64,000 nucleotides of DNA. It comes from Hufsiella ginkgonis. GTDB taxonomy: Bacteria; Bacteroidota; Bacteroidia; Sphingobacteriales; Sphingobacteriaceae. The stretch lies in the NCBI RefSeq assembly GCF_009834915.1, contig NZ_WVHS01000001.1:868001-932000 (forward strand). Reading direction: 5' to 3'. The notes beneath the pieces are model-generated. The model was not told the DNA's origin and made no database searches. It was given only the letters and a program-made list of their open reading frames with translations. Shown here piece after piece: positions 55,818 through 64,000 of the stretch. The stretch's first letter is position 1; every line of letters begins with the position of its first letter. The translations under genes were made by a program, and so were the position numbers.

Positions 55818-55825
55818 TAGTTTTG
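55818..55825 (+). promoter_or_regulatory. -7 box upstream of coaX
   Basis: TAGTTTTG matches TAnnTTTG. It lies five bases before a 13-codon frame (ATG 55830 to TGA 55871) whose stop overlaps the coaX ATG at 55868. Confidence 0.45.
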
Positions 55826-55867
55826 TGACATGAAGTATGGGGTAGTACTTTTTATCGGCGCCTGGGG

Positions 55868-56608
55868 ATGAACCTGGTTATTGACAAAGGCAATAGCTCG
55901 GCCAAGATCGCATTATTTGAGGAGCGGGCAATGGTGCGAAAAGAGGTATACCCAACGCTTTCCGGCGAAGTGATCGGCCGTTTTCTTGCCGGGCAGCACG
56001 TAGAGTTTTCGATCATCTCTACCGTGGCCGGTCTGGCGCCGGAAACGGAGGATTACTTAAACGGTTCGGGTCATTTTATCCGGTTCCATACCGGGCTGAA
56101 AACTAAGGTGGTTAACCGTTATGCTACGCCGGAAACGCTTGGTCCCGACCGGCTGGCAGCGGTAATTGGTGCACAGGCGTTGTTCCCAGGCAGGAACGTG
56201 CTGGTGATCGACGCGGGTACGGCCATTACCTACGACCTGGCAAGAGCCGACCGCCGGTATGATGGCGGAAGCATCTCGCCGGGCTTGTCGATGCGCTTCC
56301 GCGCATTACAGACTTTTACAGGTAAACTGCCGTTAATAAACGCAGATCCGGGTTACGATACAGGATACGGTTACGACACCAGGACCGCTATTCTTTCGGG
56401 GGTGCAGGATGGAATTGTGTACGAAGCGATGGGCTTTATCGGGGCATACCGGGCGCTTTATCCTGATTTACAGGTAGTGCTATGCGGAGGTGACGTTAAT
56501 TTTTTTGAAACCCGTATGAAAAGTAGCATCTTTGCGCCCATTGTCAAAACCGAACCCTCACTGGTGCTTATTGGTTTAAACGAAGTTATTTATCAGTATA
56601 ATGATTAA
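55868..56608 (+). CDS. coaX: Type III pantothenate kinase
   Basis: A 246-residue enzyme of the ASKHA fold catalysing the first step of coenzyme A synthesis. The phosphate-1 loop is IDKGNSSAK near 4-12, GPDRLAAVIGA is near 93-103, the catalytic aspartate is in VIDAGTAITYD near 115-125, and GGSISPGLSMRFRAL follows near 135-149. It overlaps the following outer membrane protein gene by eight bases. Confidence 0.93.
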   Translation: MNLVIDKGNSSAKIALFEERAMVRKEVYPTLSGEVIGRFLAGQHVEFSIISTVAGLAPETEDYLNGSGHFIRFHTGLKTKVVNRYATPETLGPDRLAAVIGAQALFPGRNVLVIDAGTAITYDLARADRRYDGGSISPGLSMRFRALQTFTGKLPLINADPGYDTGYGYDTRTAILSGVQDGIVYEAMGFIGAYRALYPDLQVVLCGGDVNFFETRMKSSIFAPIVKTEPSLVLIGLNEVIYQYND

Positions 56609-57911
56609 AATTTTCAAGTATATATTCCTTGTTATTCTTTTACCGGCAGGCTTCGCGGCTACGGCTCAAACCACCAGCAGCTCGCCCTATTCAAAGTTCG
56701 GGCTTGGGAATATCAAGGGTCCTATCCTTCCGCAGAATCGCGCGATGGGCGGTATCAGCACCGGCATCCGCAGGATCGGCGCCTATAACAATGTGAACCT
56801 GCAGAACCCGGGCTCTTATTCAGACATCCGGATGACTACCATCGACGTAGGCGCGTTTGGCGGCATTACCAGCCTGAGCAATAACACCACCAAACAGGGA
56901 GGGGTGTTTAATGCGGCGCTTAGCCATATCGTGTTCGGCATCCCGGTCAGCAAGAACTCTGCGCTGAGCTTCGGCCTGGTGCCTTATTCCGACCTTGGTT
57001 ATAATTACACCATTCCCGGTAAGATCGACACCAACAACGTAAATTATAAGTATTCCGGCGAAGGCGGTCTCTCGCAGGGATATATCGGTTATGGATTTTC
57101 GCTTGGCAAGCATTTCAGCGTGGGCGCAAACGCCTCCTATATTTTTGGTAAACTTGAAGAAAGCGCTACCACCGATTTCGACGTTTCTACCACCTTTACC
57201 AATTCAAGGACCTCCCGGAGCAGGGCCATCGGCGGATTGAGCCTCGAATACGGTGCACAATACTTTACCAACCCTAAGCCTGCCACCAGGCTCATCATCG
57301 GGTATTCGGGCACCTCAGGTAATAAGATCAATTCTACCGCCACCAACCTCACCACCCATTTTGCCAAAGTATTTAACCAGGATACCGGTGACCAGGACGA
57401 GCTCACCGCTTCAGATACCACTTTCTTTTCCGAAGGTGCAAAATCGAAATTACGCCTGCCTTCAAAAAACAGCCTGGGCTTTACCCTGGAAAGTGCCAAC
57501 AAATGGCTTATCGGCGCCGATGTAACGGCTACCAACTGGTCATCCTATCGTGACGGCGCCACGAATCCCGGTCTTAACAACAGCTTTACCGTGAACGTTG
57601 GCGGGCAGCTCACTCCCGACTTTACTTCGGTAACCAACTACCTGAAGCTTATAGATTACCGCTTCGGCTTTAAATACGATAAGACTTACATCAACATCAA
57701 GAATACCGATATCCGGGATGCCGCGGTTACTTTCGGGCTCGGGCTGCCGCTGCCATCCAATCGCGGCGTGTCGTTCTACAAGATCAATTTCGCCACTGAG
57801 CTGGGCCAGCGCGGCACATTACAGAACGGGCTGGTGCGGGAGCGGTATGCCAATTTCTACATCGGAATTACACTGAACGACCAGTGGTTCCAGAAATTTA
57901 AGTTCGACTAA
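56601..57911 (+). CDS. Outer membrane beta-barrel protein, conserved in Bacteroidota
   Basis: A 436-residue protein with a signal peptide (about 1-22) and a TTSSSPYSKFGLGNI start. Repeated amphipathic strands with aromatic ends resemble the FadL/OmpP1-like barrels of this phylum. It lies between coaX and lptC, a recurrent arrangement. The cargo is unknown. It ends three bases before lptC. Confidence 0.8.
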   Translation: MIKIFKYIFLVILLPAGFAATAQTTSSSPYSKFGLGNIKGPILPQNRAMGGISTGIRRIGAYNNVNLQNPGSYSDIRMTTIDVGAFGGITSLSNNTTKQGGVFNAALSHIVFGIPVSKNSALSFGLVPYSDLGYNYTIPGKIDTNNVNYKYSGEGGLSQGYIGYGFSLGKHFSVGANASYIFGKLEESATTDFDVSTTFTNSRTSRSRAIGGLSLEYGAQYFTNPKPATRLIIGYSGTSGNKINSTATNLTTHFAKVFNQDTGDQDELTASDTTFFSEGAKSKLRLPSKNSLGFTLESANKWLIGADVTATNWSSYRDGATNPGLNNSFTVNVGGQLTPDFTSVTNYLKLIDYRFGFKYDKTYINIKNTDIRDAAVTFGLGLPLPSNRGVSFYKINFATELGQRGTLQNGLVRERYANFYIGITLNDQWFQKFKFD

Positions 57912-57913
57912 GC

Positions 57914-58477
57914 GTGTCGCCGGCCGCCAAATACCTGCTGATCGGCTCATTCGCCGGCGCCCTGCTAGTTACCTCCTGCGAAAACGAGCTGAAGGACGTT
58001 CCAAAGGTTTCTTCCAAAAAGGTTCCGATCCTTGTTGACAAGTCACTGGGGGTAGAGATCATTTACAGCGACTCGGCCGTGGTAAAGGCGAAAGTATTCG
58101 CCCCGCTGATGCTGACCCACAAAACCACCAATCCCTATTACGAGATGCCCAAAGGGGTAACGGTGATCTTTTACGATGAGAAACTGGAGGAAAAGAACCG
58201 GGTAACCTCCGATTACGCCATCCGTCGCGAAAATGAAAAGATCATCGAGTTACGGAAAAATGTAGTTATCCGCACAAAGACCGGCGAAACCATCAAATCC
58301 GAAGAGATGTTCTGGAACGAAAACATCCGCAGGTTCTACTCCAACCAGATGGTTACCATCACTTCGCCGCGCGGCGATATCGGTTATGGCACCGGCTTTG
58401 AAAGCGACGAAAACTTCAATTACACCCTGAGAGGGGGCAACGGCATCTTCACGGTGCCCGAAAAGGCCATCAAATAA
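57914..58477 (+). CDS. lptC: LPS export protein LptC
   Basis: A 187-residue protein starting at GTG 57914, with a lipobox LLVTSC near 16-21. The body is the beta-jellyroll of the Lpt bridge (VEIIYSDSAVVKAKVFAPLML, KIIELRKNVVIRTKTGETIKSEEMFW). It passes lipopolysaccharide across the periplasm. Bacteroidota LptC often looks like a lipoprotein, as here. Confidence 0.88.
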   Translation: MSPAAKYLLIGSFAGALLVTSCENELKDVPKVSSKKVPILVDKSLGVEIIYSDSAVVKAKVFAPLMLTHKTTNPYYEMPKGVTVIFYDEKLEEKNRVTSDYAIRRENEKIIELRKNVVIRTKTGETIKSEEMFWNENIRRFYSNQMVTITSPRGDIGYGTGFESDENFNYTLRGGNGIFTVPEKAIK

Positions 58478-58516
58478 CCGCTTAAAACACCCGGGGGCGC
58501 CCCTAAAAAAATTCTG

Positions 58517-58544
58517 TTGTAAATTTTTCAAAAATTGTATCTTG
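58517..58544 (+). promoter_or_regulatory. Putative promoter of the PpiD-like gene
   Basis: TTG (58517-58519) and TATCTTG (58538-58544) are 18 bases apart, a fair but not perfect match. Confidence 0.35.
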
Positions 58545-58583
58545 CGCCCTCTTTTTAAAGTATATATAAAATAAAGTAGTAAT

Positions 58584-60686
58584 ATGGGAATAATGAGTTT
58601 CCTGCGAGAACGGGCAGGATATATCATCATGGGAGCGATTGGGGTAGCAATACTGGCCTTCCTTGTAGGCGACGGCATCCGTTATGGCCAGCCTTTTTGG
58701 TCACAACAACAGAACGTAATAGGTGAAGTAGCCGGGGAAAGCATCAAGTATGATGAATTCAGCAAAAAGATCGAGCGTGCCGAAGCCAGCTTCAGGCAGC
58801 AGATGGGTGGAACTTTAAACCCCCAAATGGCCGCTTACGTACAGGACAACACGTGGAAACAGGAAGTGTCTACCATCCTGCTGCAAAAAGAGGTGAACCG
58901 CCTTGGACTGGTAGTTAGCAAGAGCGAGCTGAACGACCTGGTGAACGGCCAGAACCCCGACCAGCAGATCATACAGAACTTCAGTGATCCTAAAACCGGT
59001 CAGTTTAACCGGAGCCAGCTCACCAGCTTCCTGCAAAACATCGATACCCAGCCGGCGGAGATGCAGGCGCAATGGAACCTGTTCCTCGAAGGGATCAAAA
59101 ACAACCGCCTTTCGCAGAAGTACATGAACCTGGTGAAAAACAGTGTGTACATCACCTCACTGGAAGCGCGCGAAGATTACTCGCAGCGCAACAAGCTTGC
59201 GAATTTCAGCTATGTACTGCTTGATTACGCATCTGTAGACAACAGTAAGGTTAAACCAACAGATGCCGATTACCAGGAATATTACAACGAAAATAAAGCG
59301 ACTTTCAAAAACGAAGAAGAAACCCGCACCGTTGATTACGTGGTATTCGATGCCAAACCGTCCAAAGCAGACAGCGCGGAGATCAAATCGAACTTCGACA
59401 AATTAGCCGCGGATTTCAGGGCCTCTACCAACGATTCGATGTTTGTTAGCATCAACTCTGACGCTAAAATGCCGATCTCGTACATACATAAAGGACAGCT
59501 CGATCCGGCACTGGACTCGCTGGTGTTTAAAGCTGCTCCGGGCGCCCTTGTTGGGCCGCTCCTCAGCAACGACAAATACCGCATGGCAAAGGTGCTCGAT
59601 AAACGCAGCAGCCCTGATTCCGTAAAAGCCAGCCACATCCTGATCAACCCTGCTACAGAAGGCGGTGCCGACAAAGCAAAAGCGAAAGCCGATTCTATCG
59701 CCAACCTGATCCGCAAAGGGGCCAGCTTCTCTGATCTCGCAAAACAGTTCGGTACCGATGCAAGCAAAGACAAAGGCGGCGACCTGGGCACATTTGGCCG
59801 CGGCGCCATGATCCCCGCTTTCGAAGAAGCGGTGTTCAACGGCAAACCAGGAGAGCTTAAAGTATTAACTACCCAGTTTGGCACGCACGTAATCCACATC
59901 GATTCGCAAAAAGGATCATCAGTGGTGGCTAAAGTAGCCCTGGTAGAAAAAGGCGTTACAACCAGCAGCAAAACACAAAACGACGCTTATACCCGTGCAT
60001 CCGCATTCCTGACCTCGGTAAAGGACCCGGACGAGTTTGACGCCGCAGTTAGTAAAGCCGGCCTTAGAAAACTGACTTCACCAGAGCTTTCCGGCGGCCA
60101 GGCAAGCATCCCGGGAATTGAAAATCCCCGCAAGATCGCCCAATGGGCATTTAAAGCCAACGAAGGTGACGTAGCGGAAGAGATCTTCTCTTTCGATGAT
60201 AAATATGTGGTGGCAAAACTTACAGATATCCGTAAAAAAGGCCAGCTTCCCTTAGAGAAGGTAAAGAAATCCATCGAGCCGATGGTGATCAACTACGCCA
60301 AAGCAAAAATGCTGAATGAGAAAGCAACGGCCGCTCTTTCAGGCGCAGCCAACCTCAATGCGGTGGCGAGCAAACTGGGTAAGCAGGTGGTTCCGGTACA
60401 GAACATCGTTTTTGCGAACCCGATCATCCCGGGCTTGTCGCAGGAAAATAAGGTGATCGGTACCGTGTTTGGCCTGAAACCAGGAAAAATGTCTAAAGCC
60501 ATCAACGGTGAAGCCGGTGTTTACGTGGTAAGTGCAGCCGGGTTTAACGAGCCGCCTGCACTTACCAATACCTACAAACAAAAAGAGCAGATGATGCAGA
60601 TGCTTGGCCAGCAGGTTCCTAACCAGGCATTTAAAGCGTTAACCGACAAAGCAAATATTAAAGATAACCGCGTAAAATTCTTTTAA
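58584..60686 (+). CDS. ppiD: PpiD-like periplasmic peptidyl-prolyl isomerase/chaperone
   Basis: A 700-residue membrane-anchored chaperone. One helix lies near 12-30 (GYIIMGAIGVAILAFLVGDG), then a SurA-N-like helical domain, and a rotamase (PpiC) domain at about 346-440 (KASHILINPA to GTHVIHID). It assists folding of outer membrane proteins. The start could also be the ATG three codons on (MSFLRERAG). A terminator follows. Confidence 0.9.
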   Translation: MGIMSFLRERAGYIIMGAIGVAILAFLVGDGIRYGQPFWSQQQNVIGEVAGESIKYDEFSKKIERAEASFRQQMGGTLNPQMAAYVQDNTWKQEVSTILLQKEVNRLGLVVSKSELNDLVNGQNPDQQIIQNFSDPKTGQFNRSQLTSFLQNIDTQPAEMQAQWNLFLEGIKNNRLSQKYMNLVKNSVYITSLEAREDYSQRNKLANFSYVLLDYASVDNSKVKPTDADYQEYYNENKATFKNEEETRTVDYVVFDAKPSKADSAEIKSNFDKLAADFRASTNDSMFVSINSDAKMPISYIHKGQLDPALDSLVFKAAPGALVGPLLSNDKYRMAKVLDKRSSPDSVKASHILINPATEGGADKAKAKADSIANLIRKGASFSDLAKQFGTDASKDKGGDLGTFGRGAMIPAFEEAVFNGKPGELKVLTTQFGTHVIHIDSQKGSSVVAKVALVEKGVTTSSKTQNDAYTRASAFLTSVKDPDEFDAAVSKAGLRKLTSPELSGGQASIPGIENPRKIAQWAFKANEGDVAEEIFSFDDKYVVAKLTDIRKKGQLPLEKVKKSIEPMVINYAKAKMLNEKATAALSGAANLNAVASKLGKQVVPVQNIVFANPIIPGLSQENKVIGTVFGLKPGKMSKAINGEAGVYVVSAAGFNEPPALTNTYKQKEQMMQMLGQQVPNQAFKALTDKANIKDNRVKFF

Positions 60687-60703
60687 ACGGTTATTCAACA
60701 GGA

Positions 60704-60734
60704 ATCCGGGAGCCACCGCTCCCGGATTTTTTTT
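60704..60734 (+). terminator. Terminator after the PpiD-like gene
   Basis: The stem ATCCGGGAG / CTCCCGGAT with loop CCACCG is followed by eight T. Confidence 0.9.
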
Positions 60735-60796
60735 GACCCTATTCTTACAGCATTACGCAACAGATTCCCGACCTTTACTTAAAGAATTCGTTTCAG

Positions 60797-61318
60797 ATGG
60801 AGATCCAGGAGAATTTCGTAAATAAAGTAGCGCAGAGCGGATTGATCAGTTTTGATCTCGCCGACCTTTATCCCGCAGGAGAAAGAGTAGAGTACGATAT
60901 CAGGGATAATCTTTTCCATGGGCTCATGCTTCGCGAAAAGGATTTCAGGGAATTTATCAAAGAACATAACTGGGCGCAATACGCCGGCAAGCATGTGGCC
61001 ATCACCTGCTCGGCAGACGCGATTGTACCCACCTGGGCTTATATGCTGCTGGCTAACCGGATGACACCTTATGCGGAAACAGTAGTATTTGGCAACCTTT
61101 CCGGGTTGGAGAGCGTCTTGTTTAAAAGGGAACTGGATAAACTCGATGCCGGAAAATACCGGGACCAACGGGTGGTGATAAAGGGCTGTGGCGATATTCC
61201 CGTACCTGTTTCTGCTTACGTAGACCTCACCGCCAAACTTACCCCCGTGGTGAAAAGTATCATGTACGGCGAGCCTTGTTCTACCGTCCCGGTATTTAAA
61301 AGAAAAGAACAGGCTTAA
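60797..61318 (+). CDS. DUF2480-family protein
   Basis: A 173-residue cytoplasmic protein (MEIQENFVNKVAQSGLI...), with the family's YAGKHVAITCSADAIVPTWAYML stretch and IKGCGDIPVPVSAYVDL near the C terminus. It is found mainly in Bacteroidota. Function unknown. Confidence 0.87.
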   Translation: MEIQENFVNKVAQSGLISFDLADLYPAGERVEYDIRDNLFHGLMLREKDFREFIKEHNWAQYAGKHVAITCSADAIVPTWAYMLLANRMTPYAETVVFGNLSGLESVLFKRELDKLDAGKYRDQRVVIKGCGDIPVPVSAYVDLTAKLTPVVKSIMYGEPCSTVPVFKRKEQA

Positions 61319-61350
61319 AAGGTATCTTATCCTCATTAAAGCAATAGGGC

Positions 61351-61358
61351 TATTTTTG
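61351..61358 (+). promoter_or_regulatory. -7 box of the DUF3108 gene
   Basis: TATTTTTG matches TAnnTTTG and lies 14 bases before ATG 61373. No clear -33 element. Confidence 0.4.
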
Positions 61359-61372
61359 TGTTATAACAGGAT

Positions 61373-62152
61373 ATGGGAAAATTATATTTGGTAATCCTGC
61401 TTTGCCTGCTTACGGGAAGCACTTTCTCGCAGGAGCTGGAGCCCCGTAAAAATGGCGCCTTCCAGCCCGGGGAAAAATTGACCTATAAGCTGAAATATGG
61501 CTTCCTCACCGCCGCGGAAGCTACCCTCGAGGTGCAGGAAACCGATGTAAAGTTCGATAACAAGCCAGTTTTTCACCTCGTAGCACAAGGAAAGACCTCG
61601 GGTTCATTCGATATATTTTATAAAGTACGCGACCGTTATGATTCTTATATCGACAAAACGGAACTAACCCCGTACCTGTATACAGAAAACATTCGCGAAT
61701 CCAACTATCGCCGCACGGACCATGTACGTTTTTACCAGGAACAGAAAAAAATAGTCGGCGAGAAAGGCACCTTTAAGGGTGTGAACCCCACGTTCGACCT
61801 TATCTCGGCGTATTATTTTGCCCGCAGCCTCGATCTCACCAATATCTCTCCCGGCGATAAGATCAGGATGAACTACTTCCTGAAAGATGAAGTGTCACCT
61901 TTCGAGATTCAGTATGTCGGTAAAGAACGGATCAAAACACCGCTCGGGTATTTTAACTGCCTTAAGTTCAGCCCGACCATACAGGCCGGAAGGATCTTTA
62001 AAAAAGACAGCAAGCTGTACCTTTGGATCACCGACGATGGGAACCGTATCCCCGTAAAGGCACAGGTAGAGATCCTGCTGGGTTCTGTTACACTGGAGAT
62101 CCAGGACGCCACCGGCATGAAATACCCAAGTACCGCAACAGACAAAAAATGA
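61373..62152 (+). CDS. DUF3108-family exported protein
   Basis: A 259-residue protein with a signal peptide (about 1-19, LTGSTFSQ) and a beta-rich mature part with FQPGEKLTYKLKYGFLTAAEATLEV, then FDIFYKVRDRYDSYID, then GYFNCLKFSPTIQAG. It matches DUF3108, found in the periplasm or outer membrane of Bacteroidota and Proteobacteria; function unknown. Its TGA overlaps the DUF3109 start. Confidence 0.87.
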   Translation: MGKLYLVILLCLLTGSTFSQELEPRKNGAFQPGEKLTYKLKYGFLTAAEATLEVQETDVKFDNKPVFHLVAQGKTSGSFDIFYKVRDRYDSYIDKTELTPYLYTENIRESNYRRTDHVRFYQEQKKIVGEKGTFKGVNPTFDLISAYYFARSLDLTNISPGDKIRMNYFLKDEVSPFEIQYVGKERIKTPLGYFNCLKFSPTIQAGRIFKKDSKLYLWITDDGNRIPVKAQVEILLGSVTLEIQDATGMKYPSTATDKK

Positions 62153-62709
62153 TCGAAGTACAGCATACGCTTGTCCACGAAGACGTGGTTTCCGAAAATT
62201 TCGTTTGCAACCTCGATAAATGCAAAGGCGCCTGCTGTGTAGAAGGCGATTCGGGCGCCCCCCTCGAAAAAAGCGAACTACGCGTACTCGAAGAGATCTA
62301 CCCGCTGGTAAAGCCCTACATGACGAAAAAAGGAATTGAAACCGTGGAAGAAGCGGGCACCTGGGTAAAAGATTTCGAAGGCGATTATACCACCCCTTGC
62401 GTAGATGGCCATAAAGAATGCGCGTACGTAACCTGGGTACACGGCATCAGCAAGTGCGCCATCGAAATCGCGTATGAAGAAGGAAAGGTCGGCTGGAAAA
62501 AACCCATCTCCTGCCATTTGTACCCGATCCGGATAACGGCTTATCCAGAATTTGACGTGCTGCACTACGACCGCTGGAACATCTGCAGCCCCGCCTGCTC
62601 CTTCGGGAATTCGCTGAAGGTACCCGTTTATAAATTCCTGAAGGAGCCGCTGATCCGCAAATATGGCCAGGATTGGTACAAAGAGCTCGAAGATCACCTG
62701 GCCGATTAA
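62149..62709 (+). CDS. DUF3109-family cysteine-rich protein
   Basis: A 186-residue protein with the cysteine cluster CNLDKCKGACC (about 20-30) and further cysteines in TPCVDGHKEC, SKCAIE, SCHLYP and CSPACSF. This resembles the YkgJ-type metal or Fe-S sites. Function unknown. ATG 62149 overlaps the DUF3108 stop (ATGA), so translation is coupled. The frame is open further upstream but only inside the DUF3108 gene. Confidence 0.88.
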   Translation: MIEVQHTLVHEDVVSENFVCNLDKCKGACCVEGDSGAPLEKSELRVLEEIYPLVKPYMTKKGIETVEEAGTWVKDFEGDYTTPCVDGHKECAYVTWVHGISKCAIEIAYEEGKVGWKKPISCHLYPIRITAYPEFDVLHYDRWNICSPACSFGNSLKVPVYKFLKEPLIRKYGQDWYKELEDHLAD

Positions 62710-62758
62710 GGGGTAGCGGATTCATCGTTTATTAATTGAATTCGTATTTTCGTCGTCA

Positions 62759-63622
62759 ATGAGCAACATAATCGTATTCGGCGCCGCCGGCCAGTTGGGT
62801 CAATGTTTAAAACGGGTATCCGAACAAAGAGGGACAACCCTGGTATTCCCCGCGGAAGCCGAGGCAAATATCCTGGACACAACCTCGCTCGAAGCCGTTT
62901 TCGCCAGGTATCAGCCAAAGTTCTGCGTGAATTGCGCAGCCTATACCGCGGTTGATAAGGCAGAGGACGAGGCTGACCTTTCTGCCATGGTAAACGAAAC
63001 CGGTGTGGAGAACATCGCTCGGCTCTGCGCTAAACATGGCACTACGCTTATCCAGATCTCTACAGATTTCGTATTTGAGGGGAACGTGATCAAACTGCTT
63101 ACCGAAGAAGATCCGGCTAACCCCGTAAATGTTTACGGGCTTACCAAGCTTCGCGGGGAGCAGGTGATCGGCAAATACACGTCCACCTACTTCACCATTC
63201 GCACCAGCTGGCTTTATTCCGAATATGGGAACAATTTCGTAAAAACGATGCTTCGCCTGGGGCGCGAAAAGCCTGAGCTTAACATCATCGCCGATCAGGT
63301 AGGCACGCCAACGTACGCCATCGACCTCGCCGGCTGCATCCTGGACGTGATCGCGTCAGGCACTGCCGGATACGGCATCTATCACTATAGTAATGAAGGG
63401 GTTACTTCCTGGTTCGATTTCGCCCGGTCGATATTCGATATTGCAGGCATAACCGTAAAAACAAACCCGGTACCTACCTCCGCCTACGTTACGCGGGCAA
63501 AACGTCCGCAGTTTTCGGTGATGGACAAAACAAAAATTAAAAGTACTTTCGGAATGACGATTCCTTACTGGCGCACCAGCCTCGAGAAATGCGTTGCGAA
63601 TTTAATGGCAAATGAGCTATAA
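62759..63622 (+). CDS. rfbD: dTDP-4-dehydrorhamnose reductase
   Basis: A 287-residue short-chain-type reductase that makes dTDP-L-rhamnose. The dinucleotide loop is [10 protein letters not shown] near 5-14, the catalytic YxxxK is [10 protein letters not shown], and STDFVFEG lies near 101-108. It is followed 12 bases later by rfbA, so the rest of the rhamnose pathway is probably just outside the window. Confidence 0.93.
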   Translation: MSNIIVFGAAGQLGQCLKRVSEQRGTTLVFPAEAEANILDTTSLEAVFARYQPKFCVNCAAYTAVDKAEDEADLSAMVNETGVENIARLCAKHGTTLIQISTDFVFEGNVIKLLTEEDPANPVNVYGLTKLRGEQVIGKYTSTYFTIRTSWLYSEYGNNFVKTMLRLGREKPELNIIADQVGTPTYAIDLAGCILDVIASGTAGYGIYHYSNEGVTSWFDFARSIFDIAGITVKTNPVPTSAYVTRAKRPQFSVMDKTKIKSTFGMTIPYWRTSLEKCVANLMANEL

Positions 63623-63633
63623 AACAGTATAAC

Positions 63634-64000
63634 ATGAAGGGAATTATCCTCGCCGGCGGATCCGGCACCCGCCTCCACCCGCTCACGCTCGCTACCAGTA
63701 AACAAATGATGCCAGTTTACGATAAACCGATGATCTATTACCCGCTGTCGATCCTCATGCTGGCGGGCATCAGGGAAGTACTGATCATTTCTACTCCGCA
63801 TGATTTACCGAACTTCGAAAAATTGCTGGGCGACGGATCACTGTTGGGATGCAAATTCAGCTATGCGGTACAGGAGGTCCCCAATGGACTGGCACAAGCT
63901 TTCGTGATCGGGGCTGATTTTATCGGCACCGACAGCGTGGCGCTGATCCTGGGCGATAATATCTTTTATGGCGACAGCATTTCCAACCTGCTGCAGGATC
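63634..64000 (+). CDS. rfbA: Glucose-1-phosphate thymidylyltransferase, 5' part only
   Basis: ATG 63634 opens a frame that runs off the right edge (122 codons seen). The nucleotidyl-transfer loop [11 protein letters not shown] is at 8-18, [17 protein letters not shown] follows, and LGDNIFYGD lies near 107-115. It makes dTDP-glucose for rhamnose and other deoxysugars. Confidence 0.95.
   Translation, partial: MKGIILAGGSGTRLHPLTLATSKQMMPVYDKPMIYYPLSILMLAGIREVLIISTPHDLPNFEKLLGDGSLLGCKFSYAVQEVPNGLAQAFVIGADFIGTDSVALILGDNIFYGDSISNLLQD

Noticed and set aside
1-64000. tRNA, rRNA, CRISPR arrays, intact insertion sequences
   Set aside because: Reading by eye I found no cloverleaf, rRNA segment, regular repeat-spacer array or transposase. 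A tRNAscan or Infernal run would be needed to exclude small RNAs firmly.

Overview
The window comes from a member of the Bacteroidota, most likely a Sphingobacteriaceae- or Chitinophagaceae-type soil or freshwater bacterium with roughly balanced GC. The evidence is the gene content (an AOTCase/SOTCase-type arginine cluster, TonB-dependent receptors, paired BlaI/M56 genes, sdhCAB, YfhO, DUF2480, DUF3108, DUF3109, DUF4834, DUF6427), promoters of the form TTTG-N19-20-TAnnTTTG, and start codons with no clear Shine-Dalgarno sequence. I cannot resolve the genus.

Layout. 1-649: 5' part of a pentameric ligand-gated ion channel homologue (minus strand). 827-9667: arginine and proline biosynthesis operon, with a long leader and then GNAT acyltransferase, argG, cupin, argC, argD, a secreted protein, the N-acyl-ornithine carbamoyltransferase gene, a PaiB-like gene, argB and proC. 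argE and argH are not in the window. 9679-14500: a BlaI - M56 peptidase - TonB-dependent receptor operon (minus) with a twin operator. 14700-28800: a defence island with a decayed mcrBC pair, an intact type I system (hsdR, hsdM, hsdS), a small orphan gene, a RadC-like JAB protein and two toxin-antitoxin-like pairs (one with a putative ADP-ribosyltransferase-like protein, one VapBC), closed by a broken second radC copy. 28803-32177: an MBL/beta-CASP protein and, divergently, a second BlaI - M56 pair. 32299-35862: sdhCAB. 36140-37555: a PBP4-type DD-carboxypeptidase. 37713-44579: a five-gene minus-strand operon (PQQ-type sugar dehydrogenase-like lipoprotein, TonB-dependent receptor, GT39, GT2, flippase-like membrane protein). 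44713-49791: an ammonium transporter, an L,D-transpeptidase-family protein and YfhO. 50354-54358: DUF4834, ywbE, uvrB, and divergently upp and a YjjG-type HAD phosphatase. 54517-62709: envelope and housekeeping genes (DUF6427, coaX, an outer membrane protein, lptC, ppiD-like, DUF2480, DUF3108, DUF3109). 62759 to the end: rfbD and the start of rfbA, the edge of a nucleotide-sugar cluster.

How it works together. The arginine genes form one long operon with several ATGA overlaps. The two BlaI/M56 loci share an architecture, with paired 16-bp palindromes around a sigma-ABfr-type promoter, but their palindromes differ in sequence, so they look like two insulated signalling circuits. In the defence island the methyl-directed McrBC nuclease is broken by at least five lesions while the neighbouring type I system is intact. 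Every housekeeping gene I followed has an open reading frame, so the mcrBC lesions look like real decay rather than sequencing noise. The least described pieces are the ART-like toxin candidate with its small partner, the C-terminal extension on HsdS, and the truncated bacterial ligand-gated channel at the left edge.
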